A stretch of DNA of 54,823 nucleotides from Ruminococcus flavefaciens (GTDB taxonomy: Bacteria > Bacillota > Clostridia > Oscillospirales > Ruminococcaceae), in contig CACWPR010000005.1 of the NCBI GenBank assembly GCA_902762855.1, positions 1 through 54,823 of the forward strand, written 5' to 3'. The translations under genes and the position numbers were made by a program. Positions 26,506-35,409 of the stretch are shown piece by piece. The notes beneath the pieces are model-generated. The model searched no databases. It saw nothing but the letters and a program-made list of their open reading frames with translations, and was not told the origin of the DNA. Each line of letters begins with the position of its first letter. Positions within the stretch are counted from its first letter, which is position 1.

Positions 26506-26663
26506 CAAAAAAGAAGAAAAAATCTCAACAGCAGTAAAAATCATGCATAGAAAGTGCATATAATGCAGGTGGAAAACTCTGCATAGCTGCACAGCAGACT
26601 TTCAACAATAGTTTCAACTAATTGTGCATAATTCCAAAAATTGTGAAAGCTCGAAGAAAAGAC

Positions 26664-26691
26664 TTGATTTATTGCAAAAAGGTGGTAAAAT
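26664..26691 (+). promoter_or_regulatory. Promoter of groES-groEL
   Basis: -35 TTGATT (26664-26669), 16-nt spacer, -10 TAAAAT (26686-26691). The CIRCE operator begins 5 nt downstream and so covers the start of transcription. Confidence 0.8.
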
Positions 26692-26695
26692 ATAC

Positions 26696-27035
<340 letters not shown>

Positions 27036-27066
27036 TGTATAATTAAGAATTGTTTTAAAGGAGTAA

Positions 27067-28695
<1,629 letters not shown>

Positions 28696-28714
28696 TTTAT
28701 AATGCAGAATTAAA

Positions 28715-28741
28715 GGCGAACTGTTTTGGTTCGCCTTTTTT
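28715..28741 (+). terminator. Terminator of groESL
   Basis: GGCGAAC/GTTCGCC stem (28715-28721, 28729-28735), 7-nt loop and six T. Confidence 0.93.
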
Positions 28742-28796
28742 GCATGATATGGCAAATTCAACAAATCTCCCTGCCAAATCATATTTATTATAACAC

Positions 28797-28825
28797 TTGA
28801 CAATATATATGTATATATATATAAT
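28797..28825 (+). promoter_or_regulatory. Promoter of the SHOCT membrane protein gene
   Basis: -35 TTGACA (28797-28802), 17-nt spacer made mostly of TA repeats, -10 TATAAT (28820-28825). Confidence 0.88.
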
Positions 28826-28862
28826 TAATATACAGACAATTTTTAATCAATGGGAGGCTTTT

Positions 28863-29591
28863 ATGGAAAACAATGAAAAAGTAATTTGCAGAGCGAATTT
28901 CTGGGCGGGCATTACACCTCTTGCGGTGGTGTTCACTGTGCTGTGGTGGATAATCGGCGGCGTGGGGTATTATCTTACTGGTCCTTATTTAAGTGAAGAT
29001 TTAAGTGAAGGAGGGGACATCAGAGAGTTTATATGGGGAATGGAGTGGCATGATCATTATGAATTTCACTTTTCTCATGAAGTTCATGATGAAGAATATC
29101 CCTGGCTTCATGCACTCGGCATCCTTATAACTGTTATAGTATTCATGCTGCCGGTCGTGATTTTCCTCATCAGAATGTTTATCGCAAAACGCTGCAAACT
29201 TGAACTGACAGAAGGTCAGATAGAAGGACAGCTAAAAACCACCTTCGGCAAGAAAAAGCTCCAGATACCAATAGACCACCTTGACAACGTTATGACTTCC
29301 AGCGGATTCTGGGATAAGGTCAGAGGCGGAGAGACACTTCTCATCAGCTCAAATTCCGGCTTGATAAAGTTCCACTACGTCCACAACGCTGATGAATTCG
29401 CACAGGCTGCAATGAAACGCATAGACGAGGTAAAGAAGTCCGCAGCTGTGCCGCAGGCTGCACCTGTTCAGAGCGTTTCCGGCAGTGACGTTGTGGAGAA
29501 GATAAGCTCTCTCAAACAGATGCTTGATTCCGGACTCATCACACAGGTGGAATTCGACCAGAAAAAGCAAGAACTGCTTTCAAAAATGTAA
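28863..29591 (+). CDS. Membrane protein with PH-like and SHOCT domains
   Basis: 242 residues. Two membrane segments (about 15-38 and 80-103) flank an extracytoplasmic loop rich in Asp, Glu and His. A cytoplasmic bacterial PH-like region follows (about 105-180: RCKLELTEGQIEGQLKTTFG, IPIDHLDNVM, LLISSNSGLIKFHYV), then a Ser/Ala/Val linker and a C-terminal SHOCT motif (about 208-242: EKISSLKQMLDSGLITQVEF, ending KKQELLSKM). SHOCT domains promote oligomerisation and are common on small membrane proteins. Function unknown. GGGAGG precedes the ATG at 28863; an upstream in-frame codon at 28797 overlaps the promoter and is rejected. Confidence 0.82.
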   Translation: MENNEKVICRANFWAGITPLAVVFTVLWWIIGGVGYYLTGPYLSEDLSEGGDIREFIWGMEWHDHYEFHFSHEVHDEEYPWLHALGILITVIVFMLPVVIFLIRMFIAKRCKLELTEGQIEGQLKTTFGKKKLQIPIDHLDNVMTSSGFWDKVRGGETLLISSNSGLIKFHYVHNADEFAQAAMKRIDEVKKSAAVPQAAPVQSVSGSDVVEKISSLKQMLDSGLITQVEFDQKKQELLSKM

Positions 29592-29626
29592 AAAAACGGA
29601 CCCGAATATCGGGTCCGTGATTTTTT
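29590..29626. terminator. Bidirectional terminator
   Basis: ACGGACCCGA (29596-29605) pairs with TCGGGTCCGT (29609-29618) around ATA, with an A-run to the left and a T-run to the right. It serves both the SHOCT gene and the convergent U32-like gene. Confidence 0.9.
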
Positions 29627-31178
29627 ATCTGTCCTTGTAAATAGTACCGTTTTCGATACCCTGGAGAACGCTCTTAGCAAGTCCCTTCCACTGCTCGACC
29701 TCGGCCTTGTCATAGGAAATGACCTTTTCAGCCCAGGTGCTGCAATGTGAGCAGGCATTTGCAGGTCTCTCGGAGCCTTCGAGAATATCGTTGACACAGA
29801 GAGACTTGTCGCAGTTGTTGTTCTTAACGAAGTGCTCAAGGAAGCCGTCGAGCTTCTTATTATCAACATATATCTTCGGGAGGTGCATAGTGCGGCCGTA
29901 AGCCATCATAGCTTCGGGTTTGAGCATATCCATCCACCTCATCTTAGGAGCTCCGGGAGGAGGTCCCATAGGAGGTCCGCCTGCACCTGTTGCCCAAGGA
30001 GGAGGTCCGCCGGCACCAGTTGCCCATGGGGGAGGTCCGCCAGCACCAGTTGCCCAGGGAGGAGGTCCGCCGGCACCAGTTGCCCAAGGAGGAGGTCCGC
30101 CGGCACCAGTTGCCCAGGGGGGAGGTCCGCCGGCACCAGTTGCCCAGGGAGGAGGTCCGCCGGCACCTTCGGGAGCTCCGGCAGGTGTTCCCTGTGTGTC
30201 AGCAGGAGCTGCTGCACTTTCGGGCATTTCTGTAGGTGCTTCACCAACAGGCTTGTCAGTGCCGGGAAGTGTTGCTATAGTCTTAGCCTGAGGCCAGTTA
30301 ACGATATCAAGAAGATTTCCGTCGAAGTCCTCAGCCATATAAGCTCTGATAACACGCTCAAGGAACTCAGTTGTTCTGGTTCTGTCGATGAGCTTGATAG
30401 AGAAGTGCTTGTTGCCTGTTTCCTCAGCGAGCTCTCTGTAATAGTGAACGTCCTCAGGACGGATGAACTCAGCGGTGAGGATAGCGGTAGGAGTTACGAC
30501 CTTCTTGTAAGCACAGTTGACCAGAGAGTAGTCCATGGAGAACAGGTCAGGGTCAGAGTGGCCTACGAAGCATCCGTGAGCCAGACGGAAGGGGCACTCT
30601 CTCAGGCAGAGGTTGTTAGCGATAACTCTGAGGTGGAGATCGGTGTCCTTGTACTGTGTCAGGAGCTTTCTGAGCTGGTCAAATCTTCTGTTGAAGCAGT
30701 GGTCAAGGGTGATCTCATCCACGCCCCAGTTGCGCCAGTACTCGATGTGCTGGATAGTAGTCGGATAAGCGTAAAGTCCGAGGGTAACGAACATATCCGG
30801 GAACTCGTTCTTTACGTATTTGATAAGTATAGGGGAGTTAAGAGTGATAGCTCTGATACCGATATCATAGATGTTATGTATGAACTCACGTATCTGCTTA
30901 CCAACAACAGGGTCTACTTCATTCTGGTCCATAGACAGTGGGTTGATAAGGTAGTTGAATGTGATGTCGTGCCTTTTGCACTCATCTACGTAGTCCTTGA
31001 GCTGGTCCATGGTAAAGTCAGGAACGATGGAGGCGGTACGTCCGCCGGGAAGACCGTCGTGCTTGAGTTTACCATAAAGGCTTGTGATGCTGTGCTTTTT
31101 GTCGGCCTGCTCGATTATGTCGAACAGCTTATAGTCGAAATTACAGCCAACATCAAAGGAGATTGAATCTGTGTTCAC
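29625..31178 (-). CDS. U32-like TIM-barrel protein with GGPPPWATGA repeats
   Basis: 517 residues in three parts. Residues 1-300 resemble the U32 'peptidase'/UbiU-V fold: VDEITLDHCFNRRF, then NNLCLRECPFRLAHGC (C-x3-C-x7-C) with a fourth Cys 18 residues on in SLVNCAYKK, a likely iron-sulfur site. Residues about 335-405 are six tandem GGPPPWATGA units plus GGPPMGPPPGAP. The C-terminal domain (about 410-517) has a second Cys group, CDKSLC then CSHC. No signal peptide or membrane segment. The start is GTG at 31178, with GGAGGTCA 8 nt upstream. Known U32 relatives modify RNA or quinones using Fe-S clusters; proteolysis is not established for most. The partner or substrate here is unknown. Confidence 0.75.
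   Translation of the reverse strand: MNTDSISFDVGCNFDYKLFDIIEQADKKHSITSLYGKLKHDGLPGGRTASIVPDFTMDQLKDYVDECKRHDITFNYLINPLSMDQNEVDPVVGKQIREFIHNIYDIGIRAITLNSPILIKYVKNEFPDMFVTLGLYAYPTTIQHIEYWRNWGVDEITLDHCFNRRFDQLRKLLTQYKDTDLHLRVIANNLCLRECPFRLAHGCFVGHSDPDLFSMDYSLVNCAYKKVVTPTAILTAEFIRPEDVHYYRELAEETGNKHFSIKLIDRTRTTEFLERVIRAYMAEDFDGNLLDIVNWPQAKTIATLPGTDKPVGEAPTEMPESAAAPADTQGTPAGAPEGAGGPPPWATGAGGPPPWATGAGGPPPWATGAGGPPPWATGAGGPPPWATGAGGPPPWATGAGGPPMGPPPGAPKMRWMDMLKPEAMMAYGRTMHLPKIYVDNKKLDGFLEHFVKNNNCDKSLCVNDILEGSERPANACSHCSTWAEKVISYDKAEVEQWKGLAKSVLQGIENGTIYKDR
29971..30167 (-). repeat. 30-bp in-frame tandem repeats in the U32-like gene
   Basis: Six complete 30-bp units begin at 29971, 30001, 30031, 30061, 30091 and 30121, with a partial seventh at 30151. 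Units differ at only a few bases, pointing to recent expansion. Each encodes GGPPPWATGA, and the length is a multiple of three. Confidence 0.95.
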
Positions 31179-31238
31179 TTTCTGTGACCTCCGTTACTGT
31201 GGATTCCCGAGTGTTAACAGCGGGTAACGTTATTTAAA

Positions 31239-31267
31239 ATTATAACACTGATTAACGAAAAAGTCAA
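31239..31267 (-). promoter_or_regulatory. Promoter of the U32-like gene
   Basis: On the minus strand: -35 TTGACT (31267-31262), 17-nt spacer, -10 TATAAT (31244-31239), about 60 nt before the GTG. Confidence 0.88.
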
Positions 31268-31275
31268 TTCCTCAG

Positions 31276-31475
31276 ATGTATTTTATCGGCGAAAATGGAG
31301 GTATCCTTTTGTATGTTTTTACCAACTGTATTTTTATGGCAAATATTTACGAACAGTCAGCCTTTGAGGCGGAAGTACAGGAGCTTGCGGGCCGTAAATA
31401 ATACCAGAATATTGAGAACGTCAACGCTATGACTGACGGCTCTGCTAATATTGGACATTATTTTTTGTAAAATAT
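31276..31475 (+). pseudogene. Possible decayed short reading frame
   Basis: A plus-strand frame opens at ATG 31276 (41 codons; second ATG at 31336 giving MANIYEQSAFEAEVQELAGRK) and stops at 31399-31401. After this stop the same frame reads on as protein-like sequence (YQNIENVNAMTDGSANIG) to a second stop. No ribosome site is visible before either ATG. It may be the remnant of a small gene split by a nonsense change, or chance. It lies in the 498-nt gap between 31178 and 31677. Confidence 0.25.
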
Positions 31476-31538
31476 GACAAAAAGAACAGGCCCAATATGT
31501 TGAAGTGCGAGAAATTTACGGATAATGTGTAAAAATAC

Positions 31539-31567
31539 GTGACAAATTGCGTGGACTGTGTTATAAT
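31539..31567 (+). promoter_or_regulatory. Promoter of the Ig-like surface protein gene
   Basis: GTGACA (31539-31544), 17-nt spacer, TATAAT (31562-31567). Confidence 0.65.
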
Positions 31568-31676
31568 ATTTATAAGGTGCATTCTGCGCTGTACAAATAT
31601 TATTGCTCCTCCGGGAACTGCAATAAGGGTGGAAAATACGACCGGAGCTCTGCATAAAGAAAGGGATCGAACAAAA

Positions 31677-32231
31677 ATGGACAACAATTACTCACAGCGG
31701 CCAAGAAAAAGAATTTCCAAAGAGACTGCAAGAAAACGTCAGCTTACAGCACTGAGCGTCATAGCACTCATAGTGCTCATTATCGTGATACTGATAGCCA
31801 AGGGCTGTTCAAAGGACAGGTCCAAGGAAAGCAAGGGCTCAAGCAACACAAATGCGAATATAATTACTACCACAACTATGCCGTCTACTGAGCCTATTGT
31901 TACTACTATCACAGAGCCGGTAACAGAGACTACAACACTTGATCCTGAGGCAGGAGCATTCAAAATGCAAAAGTATACATATCAGCTCAACGTTGGCGAG
32001 ACCGAGACTGCATGGATAGATGAATATCCGGCAGGCTCCGGCGAAGCAGATGAACGCTGGTCCTCCAGCGATGACAGCATCGCAACAGTTGACAGCTACG
32101 GACATATCACAGCAGTAGCACCCGGAGAGTGCTATATCACAGTACGTTCCGCACTCCATCCTGAACAGGAGGCTCAGGTGAAGGTAAAGGTGTTCGATGA
32201 CACAGGCTCGATACAGACTCCTCAGACATGA
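31677..32231 (+). CDS. Membrane-anchored protein with bacterial Ig-like (Big_2) domain
   Basis: 184 residues: a basic cytoplasmic N-terminus (SQRPRKRISKETARKRQ), one membrane segment (about 24-43: ALSVIALIVLIIVILIA) followed by a Ser/Thr-rich stalk (about 50-85, TTTTMPSTEP-like), then a Big_2 domain (about 95-175: YQLNVGETETAWI, RWSSSDDSIATVDSYGHITAV, GECYITV). Big_2 modules are common in clostridial surface proteins and mediate spacing or adhesion. I took the ATG at 31677, with AAAGGGA upstream; the in-frame codon at 31539 overlaps the promoter. Monocistronic. Confidence 0.82.
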   Translation: MDNNYSQRPRKRISKETARKRQLTALSVIALIVLIIVILIAKGCSKDRSKESKGSSNTNANIITTTTMPSTEPIVTTITEPVTETTTLDPEAGAFKMQKYTYQLNVGETETAWIDEYPAGSGEADERWSSSDDSIATVDSYGHITAVAPGECYITVRSALHPEQEAQVKVKVFDDTGSIQTPQT

Positions 32232-32240
32232 TAAAAGCGA

Positions 32241-32266
32241 AAAGGCGGCCTATTAAGGCCGCCTTT
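32241..32266 (+). terminator. Terminator of the Ig-like protein gene
   Basis: AAAGGCGGCC/GGCCGCCTTT perfect 10-bp stem with a 6-nt loop. The T-run is only three bases, so efficiency may be modest. Confidence 0.7.
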
Positions 32267-32275
32267 ACTGCTGGA

Positions 32276-32310
32276 CGAAAAAAGCTCCCGCTTATATGAG
32301 CGGGAGCTTT
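32276..32310 (-). terminator. Terminator of hsp20
   Basis: A 12-bp stem AAAGCTCCCGCT/AGCGGGAGCTTT (32281-32292, 32299-32310) is followed on the minus strand by a T-run (complement of 32277-32283). Confidence 0.9.
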
Positions 32311-32314
32311 GCTG

Positions 32315-32740
32315 TTATTTTATCTCCAGTCTCCTTGATGCAGGAGTTTCCGGTTTCTTCTTGGGCAGGTCGAGGGTGAGTATGCCGTTTTTGTATTCGG
32401 CACTTATCTGGTCGGCATCAACGTCTGAGATGTCAAAGCTCCTCTTGTATGAGCCATAACTCCTCTCTCGGCGGATGTAATTGCCTTTGTTGTCCTTCTC
32501 GTCATTGCTGGCATTATGCTCAGCAGAGATAACGAGATAGGAGCCGTTGATGTCCAGCTTGATGTCCTCTTTCTCAAAGCCGGGGAGCTCGGACTCCATA
32601 ACATATTTTTCGCCTTCGTCCCTGATGTCGGTGCGGCAGGAATTCATAGGCATCGAGCCTCCGAAAAAGTCCTTATCCATATCGTTGAAAAGGTTGAAAA
32701 GGTCGTAATTTCTTCCAAAGGGTGTAAGTCCATACATCAT
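32315..32740 (-). CDS. hsp20: Small heat-shock protein (Hsp20/alpha-crystallin)
   Basis: 141-residue holdase chaperone. The alpha-crystallin domain spans about 35-130: DIRDEGEKYVMESELPGFEK at the start, LDINGSYLVISAEH, RSYGSYKRSFDI, then AEYKNGILTLDLPKK, which carries the G-I-L-T-L hallmark, and a short tail with LEIK. The N-terminal arm (GLTPFGRNYDLFNLFNDMD) is typical. GGAGGT is 7 nt before the first of two adjacent ATGs. A CIRCE element 155 nt upstream places it under HrcA. Confidence 0.94.
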   Translation of the reverse strand: MMYGLTPFGRNYDLFNLFNDMDKDFFGGSMPMNSCRTDIRDEGEKYVMESELPGFEKEDIKLDINGSYLVISAEHNASNDEKDNKGNYIRRERSYGSYKRSFDISDVDADQISAEYKNGILTLDLPKKKPETPASRRLEIK

Positions 32741-32894
32741 AAGTCATACCTCCAATAAATTTATATGTTTATTCTATGCATTTACTGAGTGGATATGCGC
32801 TGTTCCATTGGTACCATTCCTTTCGTTTCATTGTCTATATGATACTGCTGGAATATGAAAGAAATATCAAAGCAATGTGACGGGATGATGAAAA

Positions 32895-32921
32895 TTAGCA
32901 CTCTAAGGTTTGGAGTGCTAA
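32895..32921 (-). promoter_or_regulatory. CIRCE operator (HrcA site) upstream of hsp20
   Basis: TTAGCACTC, nine bases (TAAGGTTTG), GAGTGCTAA: an exact CIRCE. It is 155 nt before hsp20 on the minus strand. The next plus-strand gene is 370 nt away with its own promoter, so hsp20 is the likely target. I could not assign a clear -35/-10 pair next to it. Confidence 0.92.
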
Positions 32922-33153
32922 TTTTGGAGCTGGTGAGAGCTTTTCATTCCTTTTTCGTCTATATTTATATATGGTAATGCATTTGTGTATATCATATCTT
33001 ACAAATAACAATAAGTATAATTGTGCATTGCTACAAAAATTTCTGCCGGCTGAGACCAACGGCCCTCCGGAGGGAACTATATAAATGACGGTATATAGCT
33101 GAAAATCCTTTGAATACAGCCTTCTGTGCTGTGGCTCCGACTGAAAAAAATGC

Positions 33154-33182
33154 TTGCAGAAAGGAAAGTTTTGTGTTATAAT
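33154..33182 (+). promoter_or_regulatory. Promoter of the FAD oxidoreductase/GtrA/GT-C-like operon
   Basis: -35 TTGCAG (33154-33159), 17-nt spacer, -10 TATAAT (33177-33182). The rest of the 549-nt gap back to hsp20 holds the second CIRCE and a GC-rich inverted repeat near 33064-33076 without a T-run. Confidence 0.83.
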
Positions 33183-33289
33183 GTTAATTGTACTTTTATA
33201 TTCTCCGGACGGCTGTGTCCGGCAGGATGAGGGAATATTACGGGGTCAGCGTGGGTTTTACGCTCCGTAAAGAAAAAAGGAGAATAGCA

Positions 33290-34849
33290 ATGAAAAAAGT
33301 AGTTATCATCGGCGCAGGTCCTGCCGGCCTTACCGCCGCTTACGAGCTCCTGAAGGATGGATCAGGAGAATATGAGGTAACAGTCCTCGAAGAGACCAAG
33401 GATATCGGCGGTATCTCCAAGACTGTCAACTACAAGGGCAACCGTATGGATATGGGCGGCCACCGCTTCTTCTCAAAGATGCCGGAGGTCAATGAGTGGT
33501 GGAGCAATATGCTCCCTCTCCAGGGCGCTCCCTCCATGGACGATATAATGCTGAAAAGAAGAGTCCGCATCCAGAAGGGCGGCCCGAATCCTGAAAAGGA
33601 GAACAGGGTAATGCTCATGAGAAGAAGAGTTTCACGTATCCTCTTCAATGACAAGTTCTATGACTACCCTGTTTCACTCAAGCCTGAGACTATCAAGAAC
33701 TTCGGCTTCTTCACCACAATGAAGGTAGGCTTCAGCTACCTTGCCGCAGTTGTTCACAAGCGTCCTGAGACAAATCTTGAGAACTTCTACATCAACTGCT
33801 TCGGCAAGCAGCTCTACTCAATGTTCTTCGAGTACTACACAGAGAACCTCTGGGGACGCCACCCCAGCGAGATAGACGCTTCATGGGGAGCTCAGCGTAC
33901 AAAGGGCCTCTCTATCGTAGGCATCATCAAGGACTTCTTCGGCAAGCTCTTCAAGGTCAAGAACCGCAAGGTGAATACCTCACTCATCGAAGAGTTCAAG
34001 TATCCTAAGCTCGGCCCCGGTCAGCTCTGGGAGGTCACTGCTGACGAGATAAAGAAGCTGGGCGGTACTATCATCATGGAGGCTCCTGTTACAAAGCTCC
34101 ATAAGGATGAGAATGACCACCTCACAGGTGTGACCTACGTTAAGGACGGCAAGGAAGTTCAGCTTGACGGCGACTACATCATTTCTTCAATGCCTGTAAA
34201 GGACCTTGTTGCAGGAATGAACGACGTTCCTGAAAACGAGGCACGTATCGCAGCAGGCCTGCCTTACCGTGATTATATGACTCTCGGTGTACTCGTTCAC
34301 AAGCTCAACCTCAAGAACAAGACCACTATGAGAACAGTCGGTAATATAGTCCCTGACTGCTGGGTATATGTTCAGGACAGACGTGTTAAAATGGGACGTT
34401 TCCAGATATACAACAACTGGTCTCCTTACATGGTAAAGGACCTCAAGAACACAGTATGGCTGGGCCTTGAGTACTTCGTAACAGAGGGCGATGAGTACTG
34501 GAACATGAGCGAGGAGGAATTCTCCAAGTTCTGTGCAAAGGAAATGGTGAAGCTGGGACTCATCAGCAAGACCTCCGATGTTCTCGACACCCACATGGAG
34601 AAGGTAAAGAAGGCATATCCTGCTTATTTCGATACCTATGAGGAAATGGACACCCTTATCTCCTACCTCAGCAAGATAGACAACCTCTACTGTGTAGGAC
34701 GTAACGGTCAGCACCGCTACAACAACCTTGACCACTCTATGGCTACTTCATTCGAGGCCGTAAAGAACATCAAGTCCGGTACTGCTGACAAGTCCAATAT
34801 CTGGAGCGTAAATACCGAGAAGGAATATCACGAGGAGAAGAACAAGTAA
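33290..34849 (+). CDS. FAD-dependent oxidoreductase (UDP-galactopyranose mutase/amine oxidase-like)
   Basis: 519 residues. The N-terminal dinucleotide-binding fold has [18 protein letters not shown] (4-21), then [12 protein letters not shown] and [15 protein letters not shown], the GG-H pattern of the UDP-galactopyranose mutase / protoporphyrinogen oxidase-like superfamily. A C-terminal FAD motif ([18 protein letters not shown], near 468) matches this group. The ATG at 33290 follows AAAAGGAG at 8 nt. It starts a three-gene operon with GtrA and a multi-pass membrane protein, so a role in sugar modification for surface polysaccharide or glycolipid is likely. The exact reaction is unknown. Confidence 0.83.
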   Translation: MKKVVIIGAGPAGLTAAYELLKDGSGEYEVTVLEETKDIGGISKTVNYKGNRMDMGGHRFFSKMPEVNEWWSNMLPLQGAPSMDDIMLKRRVRIQKGGPNPEKENRVMLMRRRVSRILFNDKFYDYPVSLKPETIKNFGFFTTMKVGFSYLAAVVHKRPETNLENFYINCFGKQLYSMFFEYYTENLWGRHPSEIDASWGAQRTKGLSIVGIIKDFFGKLFKVKNRKVNTSLIEEFKYPKLGPGQLWEVTADEIKKLGGTIIMEAPVTKLHKDENDHLTGVTYVKDGKEVQLDGDYIISSMPVKDLVAGMNDVPENEARIAAGLPYRDYMTLGVLVHKLNLKNKTTMRTVGNIVPDCWVYVQDRRVKMGRFQIYNNWSPYMVKDLKNTVWLGLEYFVTEGDEYWNMSEEEFSKFCAKEMVKLGLISKTSDVLDTHMEKVKKAYPAYFDTYEEMDTLISYLSKIDNLYCVGRNGQHRYNNLDHSMATSFEAVKNIKSGTADKSNIWSVNTEKEYHEEKNK

Positions 34850-35334
34850 TGGCGAATTCTCAGTTACAGGAGGTCAAGGACATCCTCCGGGAGAAGAAGT
34901 TTGGAAAACTGTTCTCCGGAGATACGGAGAACACCTACATCCAGTTCTTCCGCTACCTCTTTGTAGGCGGACTTGCTACCGTCGTTGACTGGGGAGTTTC
35001 CTTCATTCTGTTCAAGTATGTTTTCGGTGAGCAGTATGCCGTTGCAGCTAACTCCCTGTCGTTCGTGGCAGGACTGATAGTCAACTATGTCATAAGCACC
35101 TTCTGGATCTTCAGCAATTCCAAGGTGAAATCCAAAGTAGTGGAATTTCTGGGCTTTGCTGCGATAGGTCTGGTAGGTCTGTTCATGACAATGGGCATCA
35201 CAAAGCTCTTTGAGATATGGCTTGCAGATAAGACCAGTCTCTTCCAGATACTGGCGAAGGTAGTATCTACTGCCGCTGCATTTTTCTGGAATTTCTTCGC
35301 AAGAAAGATACTCCTCTTCTCAAAAAAAGGATAA
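34849..35334 (+). CDS. GtrA-family membrane protein
   Basis: 161 residues with four membrane segments (about 28-52, 58-82, 95-118 and 128-152). Family marks: FFRYLFVGGLATVVDWGVSF at the start, AANSLSFVAGLIVNYVIS in the middle, and FFWNFFARKILLFS at the end. GtrA proteins are proposed flippases for polyprenyl-phosphate sugars in cell-surface glycosylation. The start codon overlaps the oxidoreductase stop by one base, indicating coupling. Confidence 0.93.
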   Translation: MANSQLQEVKDILREKKFGKLFSGDTENTYIQFFRYLFVGGLATVVDWGVSFILFKYVFGEQYAVAANSLSFVAGLIVNYVISTFWIFSNSKVKSKVVEFLGFAAIGLVGLFMTMGITKLFEIWLADKTSLFQILAKVVSTAAAFFWNFFARKILLFSKKG

Positions 35335-35409
35335 TAAAACAACAGGACGGCTCATTGCCGTCCTATACCTTTGTCAGCGCAGAGAGCCGCTGTCAGAAAG
35401 GAAGTAAAT

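Noticed and set aside
29971-30167. Regular 30-bp repeats that look like a CRISPR array
   Set aside because: There are no unique spacers between copies. The units adjoin directly, keep one reading frame and encode GGPPPWATGA in an intact gene.
29832-31166. 444-codon plus-strand frame opposite the U32-like gene
   Set aside because: It has low-complexity Cys/Ser/Arg-rich sequence across the repeats and no ribosome site or promoter. The minus-strand gene has both.
33064-33076. CCCTCCGGAGGG inverted repeat as a terminator
   Set aside because: It is short, has no T-run on either side and lies between divergent units with no gene end nearby.
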